From Halopelagius longus (GTDB lineage: Archaea > Halobacteriota > Halobacteria > Halobacteriales > Haloferacaceae), in contig NZ_FNKQ01000006.1 of assembly GCF_900100875.1 (NCBI RefSeq), forward strand, positions 124,001-188,000: DNA of 64,000 nucleotides, in the 5' to 3' direction. Below the pieces are notes generated by a model that had not been told where the DNA came from, made no database searches, and saw only the letters and a program-made list of their open reading frames with translations. The translations under genes and the position numbers were made by a program. Positions 1 to 8,368 of the stretch are shown one piece after another (position 1 is the first letter of the stretch; the number at the start of each line of letters is the position of its first letter).

Positions 1-1181
1 TGGGTGTCGTCCGTACAGAGGACGGTCCACCCGCGCGCCGGTTCGGCCGTCGTCTTCACCCGGAGCCCGTTGAACAGCGGGTCCGAGTTGAACCGCCGCG
101 TGTACGACTCGAACGGTTCGAAGAACGGTCGCAGCGCCGCGGCGAACTCGTCGTCCCGTCTGCTCAGTTTCGCCTCGATGCGCCGGGCCGCGTTCGAGGG
201 CGTCCCCGTCCACCCCTCGGACCTTCGCACTGCACCGACTCGGGCGTCGCCTCCGCCCTCGGAGTTCAGAATCCGGCGACATCGGCCGTAGTGGCGCGGC
301 GCCTCTCGCATCTCCGTATCGACTCGGATGCCGTCCTCGTCGATGAGCGTCAGGCCCACCGGGTCGCGGTTGCGTTCGAGCAACCGAACGATACCGAGGA
401 GGACTTCGCGCAGGTAGTCCGACTTCCGCCGCCCGGGCCGACCGTCGGCCATCGACTCGCGGCGGTCGAGGAACATCCGCGTTCGGTGGGCCGTCTCGTC
501 TTCGAGTTCCCGGACGTACGCGTCGCCGAGTCGAGCGGTCGAATTCCAGTCGATTCGGCTCACGGAGTCGCCGGGGACGTACTGTCGAATGCCGACGACG
601 TCCGTTCCGGCCCCGCTCTGTCCGCTGGGGTGGTCGCCGTACATCTTCGCCGCGAAGTCCTCGCCGCCGACCTGCAGGTCGGACGGCGACGCGGTTTCGA
701 CGACGACGCTCGCGCGTTCGGGGCGTTCGACCGCCTGTTCGAAGAGTCCGCTCCCGTCCGTGTAGGTACACGTCACTTCGGGTATCTCGTAGCGACCCCC
801 GAGGGGCGCGGAGAACTCGCACGTCGTCTCTCTCCGCTCGTCTCCCGAACCGAGCGTCAGCGTCGGATGTTCGCCGCTGACGCCGACGGGCCATCCGACC
901 GCCGCCGAGACGGGCAGGTCCGACGCTTCGTCGGACTCGACGGTGACCGCCACCGTTCCCGGTTCCTTCGGGCGGAGCGTGGGACGCGCCGGCGTCACCG
1001 TCACCGACAGGGAGTCGTCGCACTCGACGAAGCGCGCCGCGGCACGATGCTGAGCGACGAGTAGCCACGCACAGAGAGTCGCCGCGCCCGCGACGGCTAA
1101 CGGCCTATCGCCTAGCGCGCCGACGAGAAGCAAAGTTCCGGCCGTACCGACGACTGCGTGTCCTCGTCGGGTCAACTCCAT
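1..1181 (-). CDS. DUF58 domain protein (3' end cut by window edge)
   Basis: Reading right to left from ATG at 1181, an open frame runs off the left edge (393 codons seen). The N-terminus has two hydrophobic segments, as in DUF58 membrane proteins. A beta-sandwich-like middle follows, then the family signature SRIDWNSTARLGD and an acidic VRELEDE stretch near residue 215. DUF58 proteins usually sit with MoxR ATPases and DUF4129/transglutaminase-like proteins, and the divergent neighbour is a DUF4129 protein, which fits. The molecular role is not established; a link to envelope-protein maturation is inferred from the family. The frame is not a shadow, because hydrophobic and acidic segments fall where the family has them. 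Confidence 0.85.
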   Translation of the reverse strand, partial: MELTRRGHAVVGTAGTLLLVGALGDRPLAVAGAATLCAWLLVAQHRAAARFVECDDSLSVTVTPARPTLRPKEPGTVAVTVESDEASDLPVSAAVGWPVGVSGEHPTLTLGSGDERRETTCEFSAPLGGRYEIPEVTCTYTDGSGLFEQAVERPERASVVVETASPSDLQVGGEDFAAKMYGDHPSGQSGAGTDVVGIRQYVPGDSVSRIDWNSTARLGDAYVRELEDETAHRTRMFLDRRESMADGRPGRRKSDYLREVLLGIVRLLERNRDPVGLTLIDEDGIRVDTEMREAPRHYGRCRRILNSEGGGDARVGAVRRSEGWTGTPSNAARRIEAKLSRRDDEFAAALRPFFEPFESYTRRFNSDPLFNGLRVKTTAEPARGWTVLCTDDT

Positions 1182-1238
1182 GGCTACTCATCTGAGCGTC
1201 TTCCATTGAATGTTTTGCTCTCGACAACGGAAGAACAT

Positions 1239-3455
1239 ATGTGCAGTGACCGCGAGGATAGCACTGTGCAAGGCTCTCACCGATGGGTCGCGGTCAGCCT
1301 TCTGGTCGCCCTCGCCGTCGTAGTGAGCGGAGTCGCCGGCCCCGTGACGGCGCAAACGCAGGACGCCGGACCGCGGGACTCCGACGGGTTCGCACAGCAG
1401 TCGACGCCCGAGAACGCCACCGGTACGGCCGAGGCCGCCAACAACTCGACCGCCCGTCACGTGAACCCAGACAACGCGACGGACGAGGAGACGATCTCGG
1501 AACTCGAACGCGTTCTCGCCGAACGGCTCTCCGGCCGTCTCAACGAGAGCGCCGCCCGACTCAGCGAGGGCGAGTACAACCGCGCGCAGGGAGAACTCGA
1601 CGAGGAGTACGCCGACTTGCTGAGCAAGTACGCCGAAATCGAAGCGGAACGGGGCAACGAAGAACTCGCGAGCGAGTTCGAGCGCGCGGCGATAGAACAG
1701 CGGAACCTCACTCTGGCGGCACAGGAGTTCAACGAGACACTCGAAGCGTATCAGGAAGCCAAACGACGGGGCGACGAGGAAGAGGCCCGTCGACTGGCCC
1801 ACCGACTGAACAACATCTCGACGCGAGCGAACGTGTCCGAGGACCGCGTCAGAGAGGCGTACACGAATCTGAGCCGGGAGACGGACGAGAATTTCTCCGA
1901 GGCGCGGACCCGCGTCGCGGCCGTCGAGGAGAACCTCACCAGCACCCGGAACGAAATCGTGGCGGCCGAACTGCGGGCGACGAGGCTGACGCTCACCACC
2001 GACGACTCGCACGCCTCGTTCGTAGACCCGATGCGGGTTGAGGGCCGACTCACCCTTCCGAACGGGAGCGCCGTCGCCGAGCGAGAGATTACGGTGGCGG
2101 TCGGCGACAGACGCTATCGGACGCAAACGGACTCCGAGGGGCGGTTCCAACTCGACTACCGCCCGACCACGCTCTCGGTGAACGCGTCCGAGGTGACGGT
2201 TCGGTACGTCCCCGACGGGGCGTCCGTCTACACCGCGTCGAACGGGACGCTCCCGATATCCGTCGAACAGGTGACCGCCACCGTCGACGTCGAAGAGCGA
2301 ACGGACCGCGCCGCGTACGGCGAACAGGTGGTCGCGCGCGGGACGCTCTCGGTAGACGGCCGCCCCGTTCCGAACTATCCGCTCTCGATAGGGACCGGCG
2401 GGCAATCGTTCGTGACGAGTCAAACGACGGGTGAGGGGTCGTTCTCGGCGAACGGGTCGCTCCCGGCGTCGGTCCCGTCGGGCGAACGACCGCTGGAAGT
2501 CGAGTCGACTCGCTCCGACGCCGCAGTCGCCGTCTCCGCGCGCGGCGAGGACTTCGTCGTCGAATCGACGCCGACGAACCTGACGCTCTCGGTGCGACAG
2601 AACGGGTCGAGCGCCGTCGCTACCGGTCGGCTGACCACCGAAGACGGGCAGGCTATCGAAGGACAACCCGTCCGCCTGTCCGTCGGCGGGGAGACGGTCG
2701 AGCGCGTCGAAACCGACGCCGACGGGCGGTACGAGATTCGAGTCGGGTCGGGGGACGTCGGCAGTCCGACGATGGCGGCGGCGTTCGACGGGTCGGGGTC
2801 GAACCTCGAATCGTCTCGCGCGACCGCCCGACTGGCCGACGGTTCGTGGAGCAACGAAAGCGAAGCGAACGCCTCCGGAGGCATCGGAGGGGAAGAAGCC
2901 CCCAGCGGTACGAACAGACTCATGAACTCGCTCTTCGGTTGGCTGTTCGGATCCGAGGGGGGAGGCGGTGGTGGCTCCGAATTCGGAGACGAACCCCGAG
3001 ACTTCACCGGCGTCGGTATCGTCGCCGTCGTACTCGCCTCGGGATGGTTCCTAGTCCGCCGGCTTCGGTCCCGCCGAGAGAACGAGACGAACGATGTCGA
3101 AGAGGAAACGGAATCGGAGGACACCTCCGAGACGGAGTCGCCGACCGCGGTGTTCACGGCCGACGAACTCCTCGAACGCGGCAGGGTCGAACAGGCGATT
3201 CGGCTGGCGTATCGCTCCGTGCAGACCGCAGTGACGCCGATGCTCGACGGGTCGCGTCGGAGACAGACCCACCGGCAGTTCTACCGGGCGTGTCGGCGGT
3301 CCGGCATCGCTCCGCAGGACGACCTCGACACGCTGATAGAGACGTACGAGGTGGCAGTCTACGGCGAACAGACGGACGACGCGGGTCGCGTCCACGAGGC
3401 GGTGGAGGCCGCACAGCGACTCGTCCGGCAGTTCCGAGAGGATGATGCCGAGTAG
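1239..3455 (+). CDS. Exported membrane-anchored DUF4129 protein with Ig-like/carboxypeptidase-regulatory repeats
   Basis: This 738-residue protein starts at ATG 1239, just before a hydrophobic signal segment (WVAVSLLVALAVVVSG) ending near AQT. Residues ~80-270 are a charged coiled-coil region. Several extracellular beta domains of the transthyretin/carboxypeptidase-regulatory type follow (repeated GRFQL and GRYEI blocks). A Gly-rich linker leads to one transmembrane helix at ~590-607, and a cytoplasmic DUF4129-like domain occupies ~640-730. It is divergent from the DUF58 gene, the usual genomic partner, with about 57 nt between starts. A longer in-frame start at 1158 is possible but would place 27 non-hydrophobic residues before the signal. 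The substrate is unknown; a cell-envelope role is inferred. Confidence 0.85.
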   Translation: MCSDREDSTVQGSHRWVAVSLLVALAVVVSGVAGPVTAQTQDAGPRDSDGFAQQSTPENATGTAEAANNSTARHVNPDNATDEETISELERVLAERLSGRLNESAARLSEGEYNRAQGELDEEYADLLSKYAEIEAERGNEELASEFERAAIEQRNLTLAAQEFNETLEAYQEAKRRGDEEEARRLAHRLNNISTRANVSEDRVREAYTNLSRETDENFSEARTRVAAVEENLTSTRNEIVAAELRATRLTLTTDDSHASFVDPMRVEGRLTLPNGSAVAEREITVAVGDRRYRTQTDSEGRFQLDYRPTTLSVNASEVTVRYVPDGASVYTASNGTLPISVEQVTATVDVEERTDRAAYGEQVVARGTLSVDGRPVPNYPLSIGTGGQSFVTSQTTGEGSFSANGSLPASVPSGERPLEVESTRSDAAVAVSARGEDFVVESTPTNLTLSVRQNGSSAVATGRLTTEDGQAIEGQPVRLSVGGETVERVETDADGRYEIRVGSGDVGSPTMAAAFDGSGSNLESSRATARLADGSWSNESEANASGGIGGEEAPSGTNRLMNSLFGWLFGSEGGGGGGSEFGDEPRDFTGVGIVAVVLASGWFLVRRLRSRRENETNDVEEETESEDTSETESPTAVFTADELLERGRVEQAIRLAYRSVQTAVTPMLDGSRRRQTHRQFYRACRRSGIAPQDDLDTLIETYEVAVYGEQTDDAGRVHEAVEAAQRLVRQFREDDAE

Positions 3456-3778
3456 GTGTCGGCTGTTCGGACAGTCCGCGTTCCGCTCTCGTACGACTGC
3501 GGCGACCGCGGGCGAGTTCCGAACGGGGTTCGAAGCAGGGTACCGCGGCGAGAACTATAACAGACGATCACCGACGACGACGGCGAAACGGCCCGAAATC
3601 GGTTCGTACGTCGAGACAGTCAACCTGTGGTACCAAAACTTTGATTTTAATGTGGGATGTCGTACACACCAACGTTAATTAGTTGACAATAAGCGGCAGG
3701 AGGAAGCGTGAAGAGCAGAGAAAGGGTGGGGCAAACCACCAGACAGCGGATAGTGCGTCCAGTAAGCAAAACGAAGAT
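3456..3778. other. Intergenic, 5' region of glycosyltransferase gene
   Basis: About 320 nt without a supported gene. It becomes AT-rich near 3640-3655 (ttgattttaatg), a likely TATA element for the downstream glycosyltransferase. A purine-rich AGGAGG sits at 3699-3704. The frame of the next gene stays open back to a TTG at 3683. Confidence 0.5.
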
Positions 3779-5134
3779 ATGTCAGAGATAGACTCAAACG
3801 GAGACAGGGCAAACGGCCACGGAGGAACAGTCCGCAGTGCGGGGGACCTGGCGACGGATGCCACGGCAGTATCGGACTCGACTTCCGGACCGAGCATCCC
3901 CGAGAACGGAGCGGAGGCAGAGCAACAGTACGCGAACGGCGAATCCGAAGTCCGACGCGATTCGGACGAAGGATACCTCGTCACGCCGGAGAGCGATCTC
4001 GAACCGACGCTCTCGGTCGTCATCCCGACGTTGAACGAGGAGAAGGGAATCGCCGAGTGCATCAACCGCGTACAGTCGGCGGTGGAGACGATGAAGGTGC
4101 CGACCGAAATCGTCGTCAGCGACAGTTCGACCGACAGGACGCCCGAAATCGCGGAGTCGATGGGCGGACACGTCGTCGAACCGACCGAAGGGGGGTACGG
4201 CGCCGCCTACCTCCACGGCTTCGAACACGCCCGAGGCGACTACATCGCCATCGGCGACGCCGACACGACGTACGACTTCGAGGAACTCCCGAAACTGTAC
4301 GAACTCGTCGCGGACGGCGACGCGGACATGGCGATGGGAAGCCGCCTCGGCGGCGAAATCAAACCCGGAGCGATGCCGCCGCTTCACCAGTATATCGGAA
4401 ATCCCCTCCTGACGAAGTTCCTCAACACGTTCTACGACGCGGGAGTCAGCGACGCTCACAGCGGATTCCGCGTCATCGACGCCGACGCCCTCGAGCAGAT
4501 GAACCTCCAGTCGACCGGGATGGAGTTCGCCAGCGAGATGATAATGCAGGCGGGGGCGAACGACTTAGAAATCGCGGAGCGACCCATCACGTACCACGAG
4601 CGAACCGGAGAAGCGACGCTCGATAGCTTCCGCGACGGGTGGCGACACGTCCGATTCATGCTGGTCAACGCGCCGGGGTACCTCTTCTCAGCCCCGGCAA
4701 TCGGATTCGCAGTCGTCGGCCTACTGACGATATTCGGGTCTCTCCTCGGTGCAGAGGTATACGGCGTCAACTTCGGGATGCAGACCGCCTTCGCGGGGTG
4801 CGTCCTCACCGTCATCGGCCATCAGGTCGGGTCGTTCGCGCTGTTCAGTTCGTACACGACCGACCCCATCCGCAAACCGAGCGACCCCATCACGAAGCGA
4901 CTTCGCGATAGTTTCCGCCTCGAACACGGCGCGACGCTCGGATTCGTCCTGTTCGGCGTCGGCGCGTTGTACGTCGTCGCCGCCCTCGTCCGGTGGGCCA
5001 GTACCGGCTACACCCAACTGCCGGCACCGATGCCGAACCTGTTTGCGATGACCGTGCTCATCATCGGCGTCCAAACCGTGTTCAGTTCGTTCTTCCTGAG
5101 CATGGTGGCGAACGGAACGTCGCAGGTGAACTGA
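3779..5134 (+). CDS. Family 2 glycosyltransferase with C-terminal membrane domain (polyprenyl-phosphate sugar synthase type)
   Basis: This is a GT-A fold enzyme of the DPM1/GtrB type, expected to move a sugar from an NDP-sugar to a polyprenyl phosphate on the cytoplasmic face. After ~75 acidic, disordered residues come LSVVIPTLNEE, the DSSTDRT nucleotide-binding block and a GDADTTYDF metal-binding DxD at ~160. Downstream is an acceptor-type HSGFR block. Four C-terminal transmembrane segments occupy ~290-445. ATG 3779 is preferred; a TTG at 3683 would add 32 polar residues. The gene stands alone, some 24 kb from the glycan island. The sugar cannot be told; AglJ/AglD-like roles in N-glycosylation are only possibilities. 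Confidence 0.85.
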   Translation: MSEIDSNGDRANGHGGTVRSAGDLATDATAVSDSTSGPSIPENGAEAEQQYANGESEVRRDSDEGYLVTPESDLEPTLSVVIPTLNEEKGIAECINRVQSAVETMKVPTEIVVSDSSTDRTPEIAESMGGHVVEPTEGGYGAAYLHGFEHARGDYIAIGDADTTYDFEELPKLYELVADGDADMAMGSRLGGEIKPGAMPPLHQYIGNPLLTKFLNTFYDAGVSDAHSGFRVIDADALEQMNLQSTGMEFASEMIMQAGANDLEIAERPITYHERTGEATLDSFRDGWRHVRFMLVNAPGYLFSAPAIGFAVVGLLTIFGSLLGAEVYGVNFGMQTAFAGCVLTVIGHQVGSFALFSSYTTDPIRKPSDPITKRLRDSFRLEHGATLGFVLFGVGALYVVAALVRWASTGYTQLPAPMPNLFAMTVLIIGVQTVFSSFFLSMVANGTSQVN

Positions 5135-5645
5135 GCGCAGCACCGAGCGAAGACGCCTTCCGCACGAACACCGTCGGTTCGACGGTCCTCCTTTTGCGAC
5201 ACCTTCTATCGCGCGTTCGTCGCCTATCGGAGAGTGCAGTATCGTCGGACGTGCCCCCGAGCAGATAGCTTAGACAAGACAGATACGGAGAACTCTAGCC
5301 GGTTACCCGAATATCTACCTACGTGTGTTTCTCTAGCCGGTATCCTCGTATCTACCGTCCGATAGTTCCCAAATACTATTCAAAGCCATATTTCGATTTT
5401 TCTCTACAGTCTCATATTGGAACGGGAGATTAACGATGTAAGTCCATATATATTCGATTCATGGCAAAGATGATAGTATAGTATCTTTCTCGGATGACTG
5501 TACAGAGAGTTCTGTTCGATCGCGATAAGCACTGTCCGGGGAGACGGTATAGGAATGAAACCACTGCGGAGATGCCGAGAAAGAGCCGAAACTCGGGAGT
5601 TCGCCGGCCGGAATTACTTTGTCCCGTCTCGAACGATGGAAGGGT
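5135..5645. other. Long AT-rich intergenic region with paired repeats
   Basis: About 510 nt with no convincing ORF. From ~5270 the composition drops sharply to AT-rich, unlike flanking DNA. It contains two near-identical 26-27 nt direct repeats (listed separately) and several TATA-like stretches. No tRNA-like fold was recognised. It could hold a small RNA or be a remnant of transferred DNA. Confidence 0.5.
5293..5356 (+). repeat. Two imperfect 26-27 nt direct repeats
   Basis: Copy 1 is at 5293-5319 and copy 2 at 5331-5356. Both begin CTCTAGCCGGT and end TATCTACC, with a few substitutions and one indel between. Start-to-start spacing is 38 nt. The spacer is 11 nt, so this is not a CRISPR. They may be regulator-binding sites or a duplicated end of a mobile element. 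Confidence 0.7.
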
Positions 5646-5882
5646 ATGGTTTCGCTTGGCGCCACCGGGATCGACCGAGAGACGCTTCTCGACATCGTCG
5701 TGAACATCGTACCGATGGGCATCCTCCTCTTCTTCGTCGTGCTGTTTCTCCTATACATGCCGTGGGAGGAGAACCTCTTTCTCACCGTCGTGAGCCACTT
5801 CTTGACGATATTCCCGCTCCTGATGTTGGTCTTGGTCACCTACGTCTCGGCCAGGGTCATCAGTCGCGACCAACACGCCTGA
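5646..5882 (+). CDS. Small membrane protein, DUF6684-like
   Basis: This 78-residue protein begins at ATG 5646, about 35 nt after an AATTACTT element suitable as a TATA box. After a short polar N-terminus with TGIDRETLLDIVVN it has two transmembrane helices (~18-39 and ~45-68) separated by PWEENLF, and a short charged tail. Small two-helix proteins of this type are frequent in haloarchaea (DUF6684); their function is unknown. The family name is from memory and tentative. The upstream TTG in the same frame (5619) is less likely. Confidence 0.65.
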   Translation: MVSLGATGIDRETLLDIVVNIVPMGILLFFVVLFLLYMPWEENLFLTVVSHFLTIFPLLMLVLVTYVSARVISRDQHA

Positions 5883-6331
5883 AATCGAGACCCGAGCGCC
5901 CGGCGAGAGATTTCGGCGAGGGGGACCGTTTCCACCCCGCAGGTGGCCGTCAAGGTAAAGCGAACCGAGCGTCTAGGGGTGATGGGTGGTAACATACTGC
6001 ATCAGGAACGACCGAACCGACGGAGACGACGCAACGCGAACGTGTGACCGACCGGCGTTCGCCGCGGCGACCACCGGACGGAGAGCGTCGGTTCGCAGAT
6101 AGCGGACGGAGAGAAGGAACTCGTCTGCGACCGAAGTAAGACGGACCCGTCTGCCGGGGGTATCTCGATTCGTCGCCATCTCGCGTGCCAGTACGCTGCT
6201 ACCTCCCCCGTCGTCGGTTCGAGAGGCCGGCGACGGGACGCCGTCGTTTTTTCCCGATTCTCAGCTTCGCGTTGGTGTTACAGTGTTATGTCTGTAACGT
6301 ACTGTTCAGTTTCGGTGTGAGTCACCGCCCG
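5883..6331. other. Intergenic region, no gene supported
   Basis: About 450 nt. A 68-codon frame on the minus strand (5973-6179) has no recognisable features and is not annotated. A hairpin plus T-run at 6231-6252 looks like a terminator on the plus strand although the nearest plus gene ends 350 nt earlier. The last ~80 nt are the 3' flank of the DUF7553-like gene. Confidence 0.4.
6231..6252 (+). terminator. Hairpin plus T6 run
   Basis: CGACGG-GACG-CCGTCG forms a perfect 6-bp stem with a 4-nt loop at 6231-6246, followed directly by six T (6247-6252). It would end a plus-strand transcript entering from the DUF6684-like gene or an unrecognised RNA. Archaeal termination needs mainly the T-run. 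Confidence 0.45.
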
Positions 6332-6613
6332 TTATTCTTCTGTCGGAGCGTCCTGTCGGTAGTCCGCTATGAGCGCCTTCGCTCTGCGGATTCGCTCTCG
6401 CGGCGACCCCTCCGCTTCCTCCTCCAGTTCATCCAACCGGTGCTCGACTTCGCGCAGGCGGTCGTCGTGAGGGCGGGTGTCCTGCGTCTTGTCGCCGCCG
6501 ACGACTTCCATCAGTCCCTCGGAGAGCGACATGAGGGGTTCTCTGACGTTGCTCTCGGCTTCGTCGCCGGCGCGTTCCATCTCCTCTCGGGCGCGAGCGA
6601 TTTCGTCGGTCAC
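6332..6613 (-). CDS. Small acidic coiled-coil protein, DUF7553-like
   Basis: This ~93-residue protein is predicted almost wholly helical: an N-terminal EIARAREEMERAGDEA helix, a linker, then a C-terminal coiled coil (DDRLREVEHRLDELEEEA) ending in a basic IRRAKALIADYRQD helix. It matches the layout of haloarchaeal DUF7553. GTG 6613 (MTDEIAR) is chosen; an in-frame GTG at 6631 would add six residues. A related coiled-coil block forms the N-terminal half of the protein encoded at 23870-24475. Function is unknown. It lies downstream of, and on the same strand as, the HTH-10 regulator gene, which ends 93 nt away. Confidence 0.65.
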   Translation of the reverse strand: MTDEIARAREEMERAGDEAESNVREPLMSLSEGLMEVVGGDKTQDTRPHDDRLREVEHRLDELEEEAEGSPRERIRRAKALIADYRQDAPTEE

Positions 6614-6706
6614 GGTCGTAGTTCGGCGCACCCGCGGATAGATTCGTCGGCCCTCCCGACGCCGCGACGGGCGTCGAGTGTCGCGAGTCTCGCGTAGTGA
6701 GGCGGT

Positions 6707-7366
6707 TCAGTCGAAGTTGAGCGTCTGGCCTTCCAGCGCCGACTCGATGAGCATCCGGTGGCCCCGCCGGAGGCGTTCCGAGAGCGCTTGGTGACTGATT
6801 CCGAACTCCTCGGCGAGTTCCTCCATCGTCGTCCGACGCGGAATCTCGAAGTATCCCTTCTCGACGGCCTTCAGCAGCGTCTCGTACTGTTCCTCGGTGA
6901 GTTCGCCCGGACTCGCGGTCTGTGAGTCCATCTTCGTGATTCGGGCGACGTCCACCGAGAAGTCGTGGTCCGTCGTGTCGTCTACGACCTTCGAGATGTC
7001 GTCGCGGTCCAGAACTAACAGTCGGAGGACCCACTCGTCGTCCTCGCCGCAGGCGGAGATAATCTGTCCGTCCCGTTGGAAGATTATCTCCCGGAGGACG
7101 AACAGGCGCGGAGAGTCCCAGTCTATCTCGTAGAGCCAGCTCTCGGCGCGTTGCGAGACGGCCTCGAAGTCGTCGACGGTCGGATCGCCGTCGAACGCCG
7201 CCTCGATTTCCTCCCGGGGTGCGCCCCACACCCGAACGTACGCCATCGAGACGGACCGGTCGGCGGCGACCGACTGAATCATCTCGAACCGGAGGTTCGG
7301 TACTACCTCGAACGCGTGTTCGAAGGCTAAATCGCAAGCAGGGATGCGGACTGTCACGAGACTCAT
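6707..7366 (-). CDS. HTH-10 family (Bat-type) transcriptional regulator
   Basis: This 219-residue regulator resembles the bacterio-opsin activator family. The N-terminal ~150 residues form an alpha/beta sensor-like domain typical of haloarchaeal HTH-10 proteins. The C-terminal ~155-210 carry the HTH: LTEEQYETLLKAVEKGYF followed by TMEELAEEFGISHQALSERLRRG. ATG 7366 (MSLVTVRIPAC) is preferred over an upstream TTG. The ligand and targets are not deducible. It is transcribed away from the divergent intergenic region shared with no close partner; the short coiled-coil gene downstream could be co-transcribed. Confidence 0.9.
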   Translation of the reverse strand: MSLVTVRIPACDLAFEHAFEVVPNLRFEMIQSVAADRSVSMAYVRVWGAPREEIEAAFDGDPTVDDFEAVSQRAESWLYEIDWDSPRLFVLREIIFQRDGQIISACGEDDEWVLRLLVLDRDDISKVVDDTTDHDFSVDVARITKMDSQTASPGELTEEQYETLLKAVEKGYFEIPRRTTMEELAEEFGISHQALSERLRRGHRMLIESALEGQTLNFD

Positions 7367-7554
7367 AGTAGTTTTTCGGACCAACGTACGGCTCGCGTAT
7401 ATGCGTTATTCCCACCGGACCACACAGTCTACGAGGCAAATAGGCGCAAGACGATTCCGCCGACGGGCGGGTACTCGATTCGAGGCTAATGAAAAATCGG
7501 TTTGCGATGTGCACGTTCGGAGGCCGCCGGGAGTTCGGCCGGGCGGACCCCCCG

Positions 7555-8112
7555 TCACCGATCGGAACCGAACCACGCGCCGAGTGCGAGTCCGTACACG
7601 ACGTGACTCGCGTGGAAGACGAACCGTTCGTCCTCGTCGAGGTCCAACTGCAGGACCCGGCGGATCAGCGTCGCGGTGCCGAACACCGAGATGAGAATAC
7701 CGTATACGAGGCCCAACGCCGTCGTCTTCTGCTCCGTAGTGACCTGACTCCGTTCGTCGGCCTCCCCGCCGTCCCGCGGGTCCGACGAGTCCGAGGGCGC
7801 GGAGACGAGTGCGCCGAACACCCCCCCGGCGACGATGCCGTAGAACAGGTGGAGTATCGCCCCCGGGACGAGGTGGTCCTCCGGTTCGCCCCCGCTCACG
7901 TACTTCGCCCAGAACCACGACGTCGGCGGCGGCGACTGCGAGATCGAGATCCGAAAGCAGGACATCACGACGGTCGCGACGCCGCCGGCGGCGAGGCCCT
8001 TCACGCCCCCTCTCACTCGACGGTGCTCGAAGAGGCTCGTGAGCGTGGGTTCGAACAGTTTCGCGTCCTCGTCGTCTGAGTCGGTCGCCTGCGCGCGTTC
8101 TGGTGAAGTCAT
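7555..8112 (-). CDS. Four-helix haloarchaeal membrane protein of unknown function
   Basis: This 185-residue protein has a polar N-terminal ~35 residues, then GVKGLAAGGVATVVMSCFR (helix 1), HLVPGAILHLFYGIVAGGVFGALV (helix 2), an acidic loop, GLVYGILISVFGTATLIRRVL (helix 3) and SHVVYGLALGAWFGS (helix 4). The HxxYGxxxGxxxG pattern occurring in helices 2 and 4 resembles DUF1440/DUF6789-like membrane proteins and suggests an internal duplication, but the family is uncertain. No transport or catalytic motif is visible. It lies divergent from nuoCD. Confidence 0.7.
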   Translation of the reverse strand: MTSPERAQATDSDDEDAKLFEPTLTSLFEHRRVRGGVKGLAAGGVATVVMSCFRISISQSPPPTSWFWAKYVSGGEPEDHLVPGAILHLFYGIVAGGVFGALVSAPSDSSDPRDGGEADERSQVTTEQKTTALGLVYGILISVFGTATLIRRVLQLDLDEDERFVFHASHVVYGLALGAWFGSDR

Positions 8113-8368
8113 CGTACTCGGGGCGTACCTCTCGACCGGGAGTTCGCGTCGTATCCGATAAACGTTTCCGGCCCCTTCGGTCGGCCGAGCAGCGTTCGGC
8201 GACCCGTCCGCATCCGCGTCCGTTTCAGTCCATCGGCCGAAGGTTGAATAGCTTCGTCCACGGAGCTACCTACATACGCCGGGTAGAGCGGGGACTGAAG
8301 CGCCGACGGACGACTCCCGGCACGGAACTACTCGTCGGGCGCATCCGGTCCGACGAGGACGATACACC

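Noticed and set aside
1188-2666. 492-codon minus-strand frame
   Set aside because: Antisense shadow of the DUF4129 protein; Arg-rich composition.
5293-5356. Possible CRISPR mini-array
   Set aside because: Only two repeats, spacer of 11 nt, no cas genes nearby.
5973-6179. 68-codon minus-strand ORF
   Set aside because: No motif, hydrophobic pattern or promoter; composition not distinctly protein-like.
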